This document shows, piece by piece, positions 1-8,551 of a stretch of DNA of 51,707 bases. Source of the stretch: Acidocella aminolytica 101 = DSM 11237 (GTDB taxonomy: Bacteria; Pseudomonadota; Alphaproteobacteria; Acetobacterales; Acetobacteraceae). The DNA is taken from NCBI RefSeq assembly GCF_900129125.1, contig NZ_FQVJ01000028.1:1-51707 (forward strand), in the 5' to 3' direction. Position 1 is the first letter of the stretch. Every line of letters starts with the position of its first letter. The notes under the pieces were generated by a model, which saw nothing but the letters and a program-made list of their open reading frames with translations, had not been told where the DNA came from and did not search any database. Both the position numbers and the translations under genes were made by a program.

Positions 1-581
1 TCATAGAGATCGCTTTCCCGGTCCGACACGACCGTGATGCGTCGAGCCTTGCCAAGCGTATCGCTGGCACATCTTACGCCATTCAGCCATTTCCGGGATT
101 CCTTTTGCTCCAGCGGCCGCCTGGCGTGGTGCAATTCATTTTGCTTGTCGCGGTTCCACAGGGCAAAATCAGCAAGCCCCCACAAGTTCACCGCTCATGG
201 CATCAACCACCAGCACGGGATGGAGCAGGACCCCACCCAGAAAGCCGCCACGGCCAACTGGGCCAAAGCCCGCCTGACGGACCTTCGGCCCGCCCAGCAC
301 AATCTCGCTGGTGTCTTGGATGGCCAGAATATCGCGCCCCGCGACACGCCCTGCGGTTCTCTCCGCCGCAGCCGCACTCAAGGCGGCCACAGTCACTGCC
401 GGATCGCGCAAAAACCGACCAAAGCCTACCTCGCCTCGTCGCTGGCCGCATGACAATTCCAGGATACAGGAGCCCGGATGGGCAACCAGCGCCGCATGAC
501 ACCAGGCCCCCTTTTTTCCAAACGCAAGTCACCAAACCCGCCAACCGAAAGCCGTCTCACGTCAATGTCGCTGATGCCCAT
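1..581 (-). pseudogene. IS4-family transposase, frameshifted and cut by the window edge
   Basis: Three minus-strand frames together read as the N-terminal half of an IS4-family (DDE) transposase. The first runs from an ATG at 581, preceded by GGAGG, and encodes FGDLRLEKRG. The frame then shifts at about 450-480 and continues as SCGQRRGEVGFGRFL and LAIQDTSE, which holds the first catalytic Asp, to a stop at 169. After a second shift in a G-run near 170 it resumes as LADFALWNRDK and reaches VVSDRESDLYE, which carries the second catalytic Asp. The third catalytic residue lies beyond the window. Two shifts make this a decayed copy rather than a programmed-frameshift gene, unless sequencing errors in the G-runs are to blame. 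The family assignment rests on the spacing and wording of the two Asp motifs. Confidence 0.8.
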
Positions 582-924
582 ACAAACCTCCCGAGCAAAT
601 CAGCGACCAGTGAATCAGCTCTTCGGCGCTACCTCAAGACGCTAAGAGATGTGTGCATCAGATAGCGTTAAAAACGGGGGGATTACCGGATCACACTCGC
701 TCAGAAACTGAAGCTGGCCGCGTGAGTTCTACCAAGAAGCTCTGTTAAAAATAGAAGGATTGCAGTCCAGGACCCAGAGGCGCCTCGCATAGGAAACCAG
801 CAAGAACTTTCTTCTAAAACCAAAAAGACAAAGCCGTCACCTGCTCGAGGGAAGCTTAGAACCCACACACGGAAAATGATTGCTAAACCTGATTAGCTTC
901 AGCTTCTATAGACTACCGCCCCCC
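582..924. other. Gene-free stretch, probable right end of the IS4 element
   Basis: No convincing gene is seen. The stretch should contain the outer end of the IS4 remnant. The bases around 640-665 (CTGATGCACACATCTCTTAG on the minus strand) resemble the terminal repeats of IS4-type elements, but the partner end lies outside the window. Nothing else stands out. Confidence 0.35.
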
Positions 925-1248
925 TCAGTCGGTACGACTTTCGCTGATCGCCTGCTTTAAAGAACCCGGGTCAACGACAGACTGCCAATATAACGCATCA
1001 CAACTCACGCCAGACGGGAGGTCGGGGAATTTTCTCGCTGCAAGTTCTCGAGCAACTTCTCCTCCAAAAGCCCGTGCAAAGCCTGTAATAAGGGCTTCGC
1101 CAAAATTGTTTCCACCGCTTTCATTTTGATTTTCGAGAGCCACAGCACGAAGAGCTAGAGCTGAACAAGAATCAGGTGCTCCTTCAAGAAGCTGCGGGAC
1201 CCAGAAGAAAGTCGCTGCGACAATAGCAGCCAGAATAATGAATTTCAT
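925..1248 (-). CDS. Small exported protein of unknown function
   Basis: A 107-residue protein that I do not recognise. Residues 1-23 form a short hydrophobic N-terminal segment (MKFIILAAIVAATFFWVP) that reads as a signal peptide or membrane anchor. The rest is polar, with two Cys residues (in DSCSAL and VSCDAL) that could form a periplasmic disulphide. The ATG at 1248 follows a weak purine-rich AAGAAAG. It stands alone, with IS debris on one side and a gene-free stretch on the other, and no operon context. Codon use looks normal, so it is probably a real gene. Confidence 0.55.
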   Translation of the reverse strand: MKFIILAAIVAATFFWVPQLLEGAPDSCSALALRAVALENQNESGGNNFGEALITGFARAFGGEVARELAARKFPDLPSGVSCDALYWQSVVDPGSLKQAISESRTD

Positions 1249-1797
1249 AGAAAATCTTTCTTCAAAAACAAGCCAGTCCCGCCGCGATCAGCCAAGTGGC
1301 TAAAATTCGCTCCGCTCATCCCGATATAAAGTATGCATTTCCGCCACACCTGTTAGAACCTGATCAACAAAAAGAAGGGTAAATGATCTTCTTCTCGTGG
1401 CAATACCCGACGGCTCGAAATGACCTATTAACTTCATCGTGACGCGGCTAAATGCTAGCAGGAAATCCTAGCAGTGGCGCTCGGATCCGAGCGGATCAAT
1501 CTACTGCCCAAATCTGCTACTCACTAAGTTTGTAATCACTTCCCTGTCTACGAGTGCATGAGCCAAAACCTTTGCAATGCTCAAAGAGCATCCTGCTCCA
1601 GTCGATTGGGGGCACCAGCAAAAAACTCTGCGGCGCGAACGCCACACAAGGCACGGCGAAGATAAAGCCAGCCATGGCAGCACCTTTGAGCAAGAGGGGA
1701 TTCAAGCATGTCGGCCATCGAGGCGTCCAGGGACATCGAGCTGTCACTACGGACTGATGGCCCCCGCTACTCCACGAGGACTGCGATCGATCAGCAT
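1249..1797. other. Gene-free stretch with palindromes
   Basis: No supported gene. A minus-strand frame from 1683 to 1517 starts with an ATG after AAAGGTG and has a hydrophobic beginning (MAGFIFAVPCVAFAPQSF). It is only 55 residues long and matches nothing I know, so it may be the leftover start of a deleted gene downstream of the acyl-CoA dehydrogenase. The stretch also contains a perfect palindrome at 1478-1493. Confidence 0.4.
1478..1493. repeat. Perfect 16-bp palindrome
   Basis: CGCTCGGATCCGAGCG reads the same on both strands. Just upstream, GCTAGC and CTAGC at about 1454-1472 form a second, weaker inverted repeat. It lies in gene-free DNA, so it could be an operator, an IS scar or a rare-sequence recognition site. 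The function is unknown. Confidence 0.5.
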
Positions 1798-2949
1798 TCA
1801 CTGATTGATCAAGTGCCTAGCAATGATAGTCCTCTGAACCTCGGAAGATCCCTCATAAATGCGCATAATTCGCAAATCACGAACATGCCGTTCCAACGGG
1901 AGATCCCGGACAAAACCGTAGCCGCCGTGTATCTGTAAAGCGGTATCGGCGATACGTCCTGCGGCTTCGGCGGCGAAAAGTTTTGCCATAGAGGCTTCTT
2001 GAGAGAAACGAATGCCCTGGGCGCGCTTGGCGGCGGCATCCTCCGTCAGCAGCCGGGCAGCGCGCAACTGCGTGGCCATATCGGCTAGCATCCATTGTAT
2101 GCCCTGATAACCAGCCAGCGGCTGACCGCCAATCATGCGCTGTTTCACCCAGCCCAGCGCCGCGTCCAGCGCAGACTGCGCGATGCCCAGGCACATGCTG
2201 GCCACTTCCACGCGGCCATTATCCAACACCTTCATGGCAGTACGAAAGCCGCTACCTTCCTGACCGATGCGGTTTTCCGCCGGAATTTCACAATCGAAAG
2301 ATAGTTCGAATACATGGCCGCCACGCAGCCCCATGGTTCTCTCGGGCTGGCTCGCAATGAGGCCGGGCGTATTCTGCTCCACCAGGAAGGCGCTGATGCC
2401 CTTATGCCCCGCCGAAGCATCAGTAATGGCGAAAACGACGATGAAGTCAGCTACCGCTCCGTTGGAGATGAAATGCTTCACACCGGAAACATGATAGCCG
2501 GAGTCGGTTTTCCTGGCGGTGCAGCGCATATCCACGGGGTTGGAACCAGCGCGGGGTTCCGTGAGCGCGAACGCGCCAAGCACCTCGCCTGTGGAGGCTT
2601 TGGGCAGGATACGTGCGCGCAGGGCATCATCTCCACCGAGCAGGATGGCGTCCGTCGCCAGGAAATGCGCGGTGAGGGCAGAGGCGGTTGAGGCACATCC
2701 CGCTGCCACAGCCTCGACACAAGCGGAAAGGGCCAGAGCCGAGAGCCCCGGCCCGCCCCATTGCTCAGGCAGATTGATGCCCAGCACGCCGATTTCGGCC
2801 AATGCGTGAAGCTGAGCGGCAGGGAAACTGGAGGTTTCATCCACGGTGGCGGCCTCGGGCGCCAGAATTTTTTCCGCGACGCGGCGCACGGTCTCGATGG
2901 CTGCAAGATCCATTTCGTTCAGCCCAGCGGGCAAGGGAGTGTTGTTCAT
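1798..2949 (-). CDS. Acyl-CoA dehydrogenase
   Basis: FAD-dependent flavoenzyme of 383 residues that introduces an alpha,beta double bond into an acyl-CoA and passes electrons to ETF. It has the usual N-terminal, middle and C-terminal ACAD domains. The middle domain carries LTEPRAGSNP, the typical LTEP.AGSD motif with Asn in place of Asp. The C-terminus has IHGGYGFVRDLPLERHVRD and IYEGSSEVQ, in which the Glu of IYEG sits where short- and medium-chain dehydrogenases keep the catalytic base. I chose the ATG at 2949, behind GGAAAGG. Its first bases overlap the stop of the CoA-transferase gene (ATGA), so the two are translationally coupled. Together they suggest activation and oxidation of one organic acid. 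The exact acyl-CoA cannot be read from the sequence. Confidence 0.92.
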   Translation of the reverse strand: MNNTPLPAGLNEMDLAAIETVRRVAEKILAPEAATVDETSSFPAAQLHALAEIGVLGINLPEQWGGPGLSALALSACVEAVAAGCASTASALTAHFLATDAILLGGDDALRARILPKASTGEVLGAFALTEPRAGSNPVDMRCTARKTDSGYHVSGVKHFISNGAVADFIVVFAITDASAGHKGISAFLVEQNTPGLIASQPERTMGLRGGHVFELSFDCEIPAENRIGQEGSGFRTAMKVLDNGRVEVASMCLGIAQSALDAALGWVKQRMIGGQPLAGYQGIQWMLADMATQLRAARLLTEDAAAKRAQGIRFSQEASMAKLFAAEAAGRIADTALQIHGGYGFVRDLPLERHVRDLRIMRIYEGSSEVQRTIIARHLINQ

Positions 2950-4160
2950 GGATGACCCTTTCCTGAGATGACGCAAGCTTCCGAGAGGGCAGCGATGTCC
3001 ACATCTTCCAGGGCCAGCCAGCTTTTGAGGATTTGCGCGTTATGCTGGCCGAGCGCCGGGGCTGGGCGCTGGCCGCCGCGCGCCAGCCCGATGAAATGCA
3101 CTGGCTGCTCCATGGTATGAATGACACCGAGTGTGGGGTGCTGCATTGCGGGCAACAGCCGGCGCGCCTGCACTTGCGGGCTGGAGAATGCATCCGCCGC
3201 CTCGGCGATAGCTGAAGCGGGCACGCCGTCTTGCATCAGCCGCTCCACCGCCTGAGAGACGGTCAGGCCAGACAACCATGCTTCGATGCGGGCGCGTAGC
3301 TCCGGCTCATGGCTGGTGCGCAGCTCATCCGTAGCAAAATTCGGGTCGGCGGCCAGTTCTGGCTGGCCCATGCAAGCGGCCAGGCGTTCGAATTGCGGGG
3401 CGTTGAGGACGCAGATGACAAGATGCCCATCCTGGGCGCGGTATGTGCCGAACGGCGTGGAAAGCGGATGCCGATTACCCACACGGCTGGGGGCAGAAGC
3501 GCCGAACATCCATTGTGCCACGGCGGTGGGCAGCAGGGCGATCAGGCTGTCCAGCATCGCCACATCCAGCCGCCGCCCCTGGCCGGTGCGACCGCGCTCC
3601 ACCAACGCTGCCAAAATCGCCCAGGAGGCAAAGAGTCCGGCGGCGAGATCGCCGATCGACTCGCCAATTTTCATAGGCGCGCCATCGGGCTCACCGGTCA
3701 GCGCCATGAGGCCGGACATTGCCTGGGCCACGAGGTCGAAGGCCGGAAGTCTAGCCTGCGGACCGGTCTGGCCGAAACCAGAGATGCTAGCGTAGATGAG
3801 TTTTGGGTTTGCGGCCATTAGCGCCTCAGCTCCCAGTCCGAGCCGTTCCGCCACACCGGGACGGAAATTCTCCACCACCACATCGGCCTGCAACGCGAGA
3901 CGTTTGGCGATCTTCCGCGCCGCCGGTTGCTTCATATCCAGTGCGACTCCTTGCTTGTTACGATTAACAAGCTGGAAGAGTGCACTCTCGCCACCTTGGA
4001 ACGGACCGACATGCCGATATTCATCGCCCTGCGGCGCTTCGACCTTGACAATCTCAGCTCCCAGATCGGCGAGCAGAGCTGTGCAATAAGGACCAGAGAG
4101 AACCCTTGTGAAATCGAGAATCTTGATGCCGGTTAAAGGGCCAGGCGGTGCGGGCTGCAT
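2946..4160 (-). CDS. CaiB/BaiF-type (class III) CoA-transferase
   Basis: 404-residue family III CoA-transferase that moves CoA between an acyl-CoA donor and a carboxylic acid. The N-terminus has LDFTRVLSGPYCTALLADLGAEIVKVE in pieces typical of the family, then VVENFRPGV and ISGFGQTGP. Asp171 (in ESIGDLAAG) aligns with the catalytic Asp that forms the acyl anhydride in formyl-CoA transferase. The ATG at 4160 has a strong GGAGG. It is the first gene of a two-gene unit with the acyl-CoA dehydrogenase and diverges from a LysR gene. A CoA-transferase, dehydrogenase and LysR set is reminiscent of glutarate or other dicarboxylate use, but the substrate is an inference. Confidence 0.92.
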   Translation of the reverse strand: MQPAPPGPLTGIKILDFTRVLSGPYCTALLADLGAEIVKVEAPQGDEYRHVGPFQGGESALFQLVNRNKQGVALDMKQPAARKIAKRLALQADVVVENFRPGVAERLGLGAEALMAANPKLIYASISGFGQTGPQARLPAFDLVAQAMSGLMALTGEPDGAPMKIGESIGDLAAGLFASWAILAALVERGRTGQGRRLDVAMLDSLIALLPTAVAQWMFGASAPSRVGNRHPLSTPFGTYRAQDGHLVICVLNAPQFERLAACMGQPELAADPNFATDELRTSHEPELRARIEAWLSGLTVSQAVERLMQDGVPASAIAEAADAFSSPQVQARRLLPAMQHPTLGVIHTMEQPVHFIGLARGGQRPAPALGQHNAQILKSWLALEDVDIAALSEACVISGKGHP

Positions 4161-4203
4161 ATCTGCCTCCGGAAAGGAATTCCCATTGCTTAAGAGCAGA
4201 GCC

Positions 4204-4244
4204 GCCTATAGAAAAAATATTAAATTTAAATTCTGACTATAGGC
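4204..4244. promoter_or_regulatory. Probable LysR operator (8-bp perfect inverted repeat)
   Basis: GCCTATAG at 4204-4211 and CTATAGGC at 4237-4244 are exact inverted copies separated by 25 very AT-rich bases. The pair sits in the short gap between the CoA-transferase gene and the divergent LysR gene, where LysR regulators normally bind. The right copy overlaps the region where the lysR mRNA should begin, which would allow autorepression. Confidence 0.55.
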
Positions 4245-4290
4245 TGTAGCTATACGCATCACGACGCGCCACATACGGGTATTTTTAGCG

Positions 4291-5163
4291 GTGGCCGAGT
4301 CCGGCAGCACGGCAGCGGCTGCACGGGCACTCAATCTGTCCCAACCCTCTGTGTCGGTGGCATTGAAAGAGCTGGAGCAGACATTGGGCCAGAAGCTGTT
4401 TCAGCGGCTCTCAGCAAAGGGTATGGCACCCACCGCCTTTGGACTGCGCAAATTGGGGCAGGCCCGCCAGATTGCCGCACGGCTTGCATCCTTCCAGCAA
4501 GGGGACGCGATGGATGAAGATCCATCTGGATCCGTCGCGTTTGGCTATTTCTCGACGCTGGGCCCGCAATATGTACCGGCGGTACTGCGACTGATGGCAA
4601 AGCGCCACCCTCACGTGGAAGTGACGTTGCAAGAAGCGGACCTAGCGGAGCTAAACAAGCTGACAGAAAGCGGAAGGATCGAGTTGGCTCTTTCCTACGC
4701 AGTAGAGGCGCCCCCGCGCGCGGCGATCGAAGTGATCGGAGAGTTGACGCCTTACGCCTTGCTGCCAGCTGACCATCCACTGGCACGGGAGGAGGCCGTA
4801 TCCATCGCGGCGCTCGCTCAGCAGAAATTGATCTTGATTGACCTGCCGCTCAGCCGGGACTTTCTGCTTTCGGTTTTTCGGGCTGAAGGGGTAGAGCCAC
4901 AAGTCGCGTATAGGACGACTTCACTCGATATGGCGTTTGGCATGGTTGCCAACGGGTTGGGCGTTTCTGTCCTGGTTACACGGCAGGCGGGGGGCTTGGC
5001 GTATGATGGCCGGAGCGTCGTAAGGCGTAGACTGCAAGACTCCAGGATTCGCCAAAAATTGATCATCCAGCGTCCCGACTGGGCTGTTCCAACGACGCCC
5101 TTACTTGCCCTTTCACGCTGCATCAGGGAGATCGCTCAATCCGATGGGGGGCATCCACTATGA
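4291..5163 (+). CDS. LysR-family regulator with no canonical start at the expected place
   Basis: LysR-type regulator, divergent from the CoA-transferase / acyl-CoA dehydrogenase pair and probably its activator. Residues from AESGSTAAAARALNLSQPSV onward are the winged helix-turn-helix, followed by a substrate-binding domain. The family N-terminus is still encoded upstream in the same frame (RHIRVFLAV, about 4267-4293). No ATG, GTG or TTG exists between the in-frame stop at 4240-4242 and the GTG at 4291. Starting at 4291 removes most of helix 1. Either translation starts at a non-standard codon (ATC at 4258 or ATA at 4252), or the original start codon has been lost. The annotated coordinates use the first canonical codon. 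The family is certain; whether the protein still binds DNA is not. Confidence 0.8.
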   Translation: MAESGSTAAAARALNLSQPSVSVALKELEQTLGQKLFQRLSAKGMAPTAFGLRKLGQARQIAARLASFQQGDAMDEDPSGSVAFGYFSTLGPQYVPAVLRLMAKRHPHVEVTLQEADLAELNKLTESGRIELALSYAVEAPPRAAIEVIGELTPYALLPADHPLAREEAVSIAALAQQKLILIDLPLSRDFLLSVFRAEGVEPQVAYRTTSLDMAFGMVANGLGVSVLVTRQAGGLAYDGRSVVRRRLQDSRIRQKLIIQRPDWAVPTTPLLALSRCIREIAQSDGGHPL

Positions 5164-5255
5164 GCATCAGTGGATAATCGTTTCGACCAGATCTCCATCA
5201 GCCTCGGGACCCGCATTAAGACGAGACACAGTTTTTAATAGTAAAAATCTTTATT

Positions 5256-5288
5256 AATTCCATATATTTAGTGGTGAATTCCATATAT
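5256..5288. repeat. Tandem 12-bp direct repeat, 21-bp period
   Basis: AATTCCATATAT occurs at 5256-5267 and again at 5277-5288. The 21-bp offset is two helical turns, so a protein could bind both copies on one face. It lies between lysR and minC in an AT-rich patch. Confidence 0.5.
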
Positions 5289-5363
5289 AAATATTGCAAT
5301 GGTAAGCTATGCGACGCCTTGTGATAAAGGTGCCGACCCTACCATCACTTAATCCACGATCGC

Positions 5364-5393
5364 TTGACCGGCCACGCGCACGCCATGCATAAC
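5364..5393 (+). promoter_or_regulatory. Predicted sigma-70 promoter of minCDE
   Basis: TTGACC at 5364-5369 and CATAAC at 5388-5393 are 18 bases apart, giving a leader of roughly 70 bases before minC. This is predicted from consensus only. Confidence 0.35.
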
Positions 5394-5471
5394 GCTTGCT
5401 TGACGACACGTAATTAGGCAGAAACATTCCAGGCGTAATGAAGACGATTTCAGACTTGCCCACGGCCGGAC

Positions 5472-6191
5472 ATGGCTAGCGCTTCCACCGCCTTGCCACA
5501 ACTAAGGGTACGCGGCCGCAATTTCATGGCCCTCATTCTAGTGCCCGAGGCGCCTGTCAGTGCTTGGCTTTCTGCGCTCGACGCGCAAATGGAGCGTGCC
5601 GCCGGATATTTTGCCCAAAAGCCGGTGGTCGTGAATTTTTCCGCTCTGGCAGATGACGCGACCGACCCTACCGCCTTACTCTATGCATTGGATATGCGTG
5701 GCCTCGCCATCATCAGCGTGGAAGGGCTGGACCGTTCCCGCCTATCCGGTACCCGCTTCGAGACCCTGCCGGATTTACGCCAGAAGGCCGATAATGAGGA
5801 GCCGCTTGGCCGTGAACTGGCGCTACCGGAGGAAGTTCCCCGCGCCGAACCTGTTCCAGCCGTTACCTCGCTACTAATCGACCGCCCCGTGCGATCCGGG
5901 CAATCGATCATATTTGAACATGGCGATGTCACCATTCTCGGCGCCTTGTCTTCCGGAGCTGAGGTCATCGCAGGCGGCTCCGTGCATGTTTACGGCCCCT
6001 TGCGCGGCCGTGTCATCGCGGGTGTAAAATCCGGCGCCAAAGCGCGCATTTTCTGCCGAAAGCTGGGCGCTGAGCTGGCGGCGATCGACGGCGTTTACAG
6101 CACCGCCGATGATTGGAACAAAACATACGATAATTGCGCCGTACAAATCTGGCTCAGCGGCGGAGCCCTGAAAATTTCCGCGTTAGGTTGA
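5472..6191 (+). CDS. minC: Septum-site inhibitor MinC
   Basis: MinC blocks FtsZ assembly away from midcell and is recruited to the membrane by MinD. The 239-residue length fits the family. Residues about 10-105 match the FtsZ-binding MinC_N domain. After a linker rich in Pro, Glu and Arg, residues about 140-235 form the right-handed beta-helix MinC_C domain with the conserved run GDVTILGALSSGAEVIAGGS, then VYGPLRGR, GAKARIFC and AELAAIDGVY. It is the first gene of minC-minD-minE, 37 bases before minD. The ATG has only a poor ribosome site (CGGCCGG). Confidence 0.96.
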   Translation: MASASTALPQLRVRGRNFMALILVPEAPVSAWLSALDAQMERAAGYFAQKPVVVNFSALADDATDPTALLYALDMRGLAIISVEGLDRSRLSGTRFETLPDLRQKADNEEPLGRELALPEEVPRAEPVPAVTSLLIDRPVRSGQSIIFEHGDVTILGALSSGAEVIAGGSVHVYGPLRGRVIAGVKSGAKARIFCRKLGAELAAIDGVYSTADDWNKTYDNCAVQIWLSGGALKISALG

Positions 6192-6228
6192 GACATTTTA
6201 CCGCCAAACAGGCAAGGAGTTCGCATTG

Positions 6229-7050
6229 ATGCCCAAAGTCATGGTGGTTACATCCGGTAAGGGTGGCGTGGGCAAAACCACAAGCACTGCCTCTCTTGGT
6301 GCGGCCCTGGCCCAGAGCGGGCAAAGCGTCGTGCTCGTCGATTTCGATGTCGGCCTGCGTAATCTCGACTTGGTGATGGGCGCGGAGCGCCGGGTAGTGT
6401 TCGACCTTGTGAACGTCGTGCAAGGCGATGCCAAGCTACCCCAGGCGCTGATTCGCGATAAGCGCATCGACACACTCACCCTGCTCCCCGCCTCGCAAAC
6501 CCGAGACAAAGACGCACTGACCGAAGAGGGCGTGAAAAACGTCATCGAGGAGCTAAAAGAGAAATTCGACTGGATCATCTGCGACAGCCCCGCCGGGATC
6601 GAAAAAGGCGCCCAGCTCGCTATGCGTTTCGCGGATATGGCGGTGATCGTCACCAACCCGGAAGTCTCCTCTGTCCGCGACTCAGACCGCATCATCGGTA
6701 TGCTGGACTCCAAGACCTTACGCGCCGAAAACGGCGACACGTTCGAGAAGCATCTGCTGCTCACCCGCTATAACGCCGCCCGCGCGGCCCGGGGCGAGAT
6801 GATGAATGTGCAGGACGTGCTGGAAATTCTGGCCATCCCACTGCTCGGCATCGTGCCGGAGAGCAACGACGTGCTCACCGCCTCCAATGTCGGCTGCCCC
6901 GTTACCCTGAACACCCCCGACTCCATGGCCGCAAAAGCCTATTCCGATGCCGCCCGCCGCCTGCGCGGCGAAAAGCTGGAAATCGTGGAACCCATGGAGC
7001 GCAAAGGTTTCATGAGCCGCCTGTTCGGGCGGAAGGCGGCCACGGCATGA
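6229..7050 (+). CDS. minD: Septum-site ATPase MinD
   Basis: ParA/MinD-family ATPase that oscillates on the membrane with MinE and carries MinC. The deviant Walker [10 protein letters not shown] is at residues 10-18, with signature Lys11 and Lys16. Switch I ([15 protein letters not shown]) and switch II ([12 protein letters not shown]) are intact. The C-terminal amphipathic membrane helix is the basic, hydrophobic tail [14 protein letters not shown]. The AAGGAG at 6214-6219 can serve either TTG 6226 or ATG 6229; I use the ATG because the family begins [14 protein letters not shown]. It overlaps minE by four bases. Confidence 0.97.
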   Translation: MPKVMVVTSGKGGVGKTTSTASLGAALAQSGQSVVLVDFDVGLRNLDLVMGAERRVVFDLVNVVQGDAKLPQALIRDKRIDTLTLLPASQTRDKDALTEEGVKNVIEELKEKFDWIICDSPAGIEKGAQLAMRFADMAVIVTNPEVSSVRDSDRIIGMLDSKTLRAENGDTFEKHLLLTRYNAARAARGEMMNVQDVLEILAIPLLGIVPESNDVLTASNVGCPVTLNTPDSMAAKAYSDAARRLRGEKLEIVEPMERKGFMSRLFGRKAATA

Positions 7051-7310
7051 GCCTGTTCAGCTTTTTCACCCGGTCCCGCTCCGCACCGGTCGCCCGCGAC
7101 CGATTGCAGATTTTGCTGGCGCACGAGCGCAGCCTGTCCGGCCAGTCTGATCTCATAGCCGTTCTGCGGGAGGAAATTCTGGCCGTCATCGCCAAACACG
7201 TTTCCATTGACCGCGACAAGGTGAATGTGAAGCTCGAATGCGGCGATCAGGTTTCAACGCTGGAGGTCAATGTCGAAGTCATTGACCAACCCAAGTCCGC
7301 ACCCAACTAG
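7047..7310 (+). CDS. minE: Topological specificity factor MinE
   Basis: MinE stimulates MinD ATPase and confines the MinCD inhibitor to the poles. It has 87 residues, normal for MinE. The start [12 protein letters not shown] is the membrane-targeting amphipathic segment. [14 protein letters not shown] is the anti-MinCD helix that contacts MinD, and the C-terminal half (residues about 35-80) is the dimerising topological-specificity domain. The ATG overlaps the minD stop as ATGA. Only one base separates its stop from that of the convergent rdgB, and no hairpin terminator is visible there. Confidence 0.96.
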   Translation: MSLFSFFTRSRSAPVARDRLQILLAHERSLSGQSDLIAVLREEILAVIAKHVSIDRDKVNVKLECGDQVSTLEVNVEVIDQPKSAPN

Positions 7311-7311
7311 C

Positions 7312-7890
7312 CTATTTCGCCTCGGCCAACAAAACCGCTCTAACCTGCTCAAACGCGCGGGCGCGGTGGCTGATTGCCTCCTTTGCCTCGCCCATCTCGG
7401 CAAAGGTCCTATCGTACCCGTTGGGGATAAAAATCGGATCATAGCCGAACCCAGCCTCGCCGCGCGGCTCCGACGCAATGCGCCCCAGCACCTCGCCAAT
7501 ATAAGTGGCCGTTGAACCATCCGGCTGCGCCAGGCAGAGCGCGCAGGTGAACCACGCCACCCAATTCTCCTTGGCCTTCGCCGCAGCGATAATTTTAGCA
7601 AAAGCTGCTGGATAATCATCTGCCGCATACCGGGCGGAAAACACCCCCGGCTGGCCGTTCAGCGCCGAAACGGACAATCCAGAATCATCCGCCAACGCTG
7701 GCAGGCCGCTGGCTTTGGCCGCCGTAACAGCCTTGATTCGGGCGTTACCTGCAAAATCCCGTGCGGTTTCAGAGGGTTCCGGCAATCCCAGTGCAGCGGA
7801 GGATGTCAGCTCATACCCCAAAGGCGTTAGGAGCGGCAGAAATTCCTTGAGCTTACCCGGATTATGAGAAGCAATTACGAGCTTATTCAT
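7312..7890 (-). CDS. rdgB: XTP/dITP pyrophosphatase (RdgB/HAM1)
   Basis: House-cleaning enzyme that hydrolyses ITP, dITP and XTP to monophosphates, keeping deaminated purines out of nucleic acids. The 192 residues contain the family motifs in order: SHNPGKLKE (substrate and phosphate binding, residues 8-16), PSETARDFAGNARIKA, ALADDSGL with the metal-binding Asp pair, GEAGFGYDPIF, and KEAISHRARA near the C-terminus. Its ATG overlaps the stop of the upstream yqgE-like gene (ATGA), so the two are coupled. Confidence 0.95.
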   Translation of the reverse strand: MNKLVIASHNPGKLKEFLPLLTPLGYELTSSAALGLPEPSETARDFAGNARIKAVTAAKASGLPALADDSGLSVSALNGQPGVFSARYAADDYPAAFAKIIAAAKAKENWVAWFTCALCLAQPDGSTATYIGEVLGRIASEPRGEAGFGYDPIFIPNGYDRTFAEMGEAKEAISHRARAFEQVRAVLLAEAK

Positions 7891-8474
7891 GCGCGCCCCG
7901 CATCGCCCGAAAGCATGCCGGGGTCAATCTTCAATTTCGCGAGCGCCCTCTGCCATTTGGTCTGGCAGTCCGCGTCGAACAATATTTCGTCATCCGCTTC
8001 GGCCGTCAGCCAGCTATTCTGCTGGATCTCTTCTTCAAGCTGGCCGCTGCCCCAACCTGCATAGCCCAATAGCAGCCGCGCCTTTTCAGGCCCGCCGCCG
8101 GAGGCCACGGCCTGCAGCACCTCCATGCTGGCGGTCAGCACACGCGCACCATCCACATTCAAGCTGCCTTCACCAACCCAGTCGGCGGAATGTAGCACAA
8201 AACCGCGATGATCCTCCACCGGCCCCCCCTGCCCCATAGCCAGCACACGCTGGGGCGGGTTGGGCTCAACACTGAGCTGGAGCATCAAATCCTCAAATTT
8301 GGGTTTGCGTAACATACGGTTCAGCACCAGCCCCATCGCGCCATCCTGATTATGGGCGCAGATATAGATCACGCTTTGTGAAAATCGCGGATCGCGCAAG
8401 GCGGGCATCGCGAGCAGCATCTGGCCGGTCAGCCAGCCCGGCTGCGGGGGATCTGAAATAACTTGCGCCGTCAT
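7887..8474 (-). CDS. yqgE: YqgE/AlgH family protein
   Basis: DUF179 (YqgE/AlgH) protein of 195 residues from the chosen ATG at 8474. The biochemical role of the family is not established. Recognisable family blocks are GQMLLAMPALRDPRFSQSVI, AHNQDGAMGLVLNR, GGPVEDHRGFVLH and LLLGYAGWGSGQLEEEI, ending with a WLTAEADDEILFD stretch. An earlier in-frame ATG at 8516 would add 14 residues that are not typical of the family and has no better ribosome site. It is followed directly by rdgB with a four-base overlap. It diverges from the peroxiredoxin gene across about 120 bases. Confidence 0.9.
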   Translation of the reverse strand: MTAQVISDPPQPGWLTGQMLLAMPALRDPRFSQSVIYICAHNQDGAMGLVLNRMLRKPKFEDLMLQLSVEPNPPQRVLAMGQGGPVEDHRGFVLHSADWVGEGSLNVDGARVLTASMEVLQAVASGGGPEKARLLLGYAGWGSGQLEEEIQQNSWLTAEADDEILFDADCQTKWQRALAKLKIDPGMLSGDAGRA

Positions 8475-8551
8475 TGCCCCACTATAATTCAGCCACCCAG
8501 CACTCGACCAGCCCATAGCTTTTCGGGGGAGGGTTCAATCACGCGCCGTAG

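Larger units (their letters stand above)
5164..5471. other. Intergenic stretch before minC
   Basis: No gene supported. The first half is AT-rich with two exact copies of a 12-mer. The second half has a plausible sigma-70 promoter for minC. Both are listed separately. A 69-residue frame on the minus strand here has no start signal and no recognisable content. Confidence 0.5.

Noticed and set aside
1517-1801. Minus-strand frame with a hydrophobic start after the acyl-CoA dehydrogenase gene
   Set aside because: No family match and only 55 residues after the plausible start; kept as a possible remnant only.
5254-5463. 69-residue minus-strand frame before minC
   Set aside because: No ribosome site, no recognisable content, and it overlaps the probable min promoter.
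7305-7315. Terminator between convergent minE and rdgB
   Set aside because: The stops are one base apart and no hairpin is visible; transcripts probably overlap.
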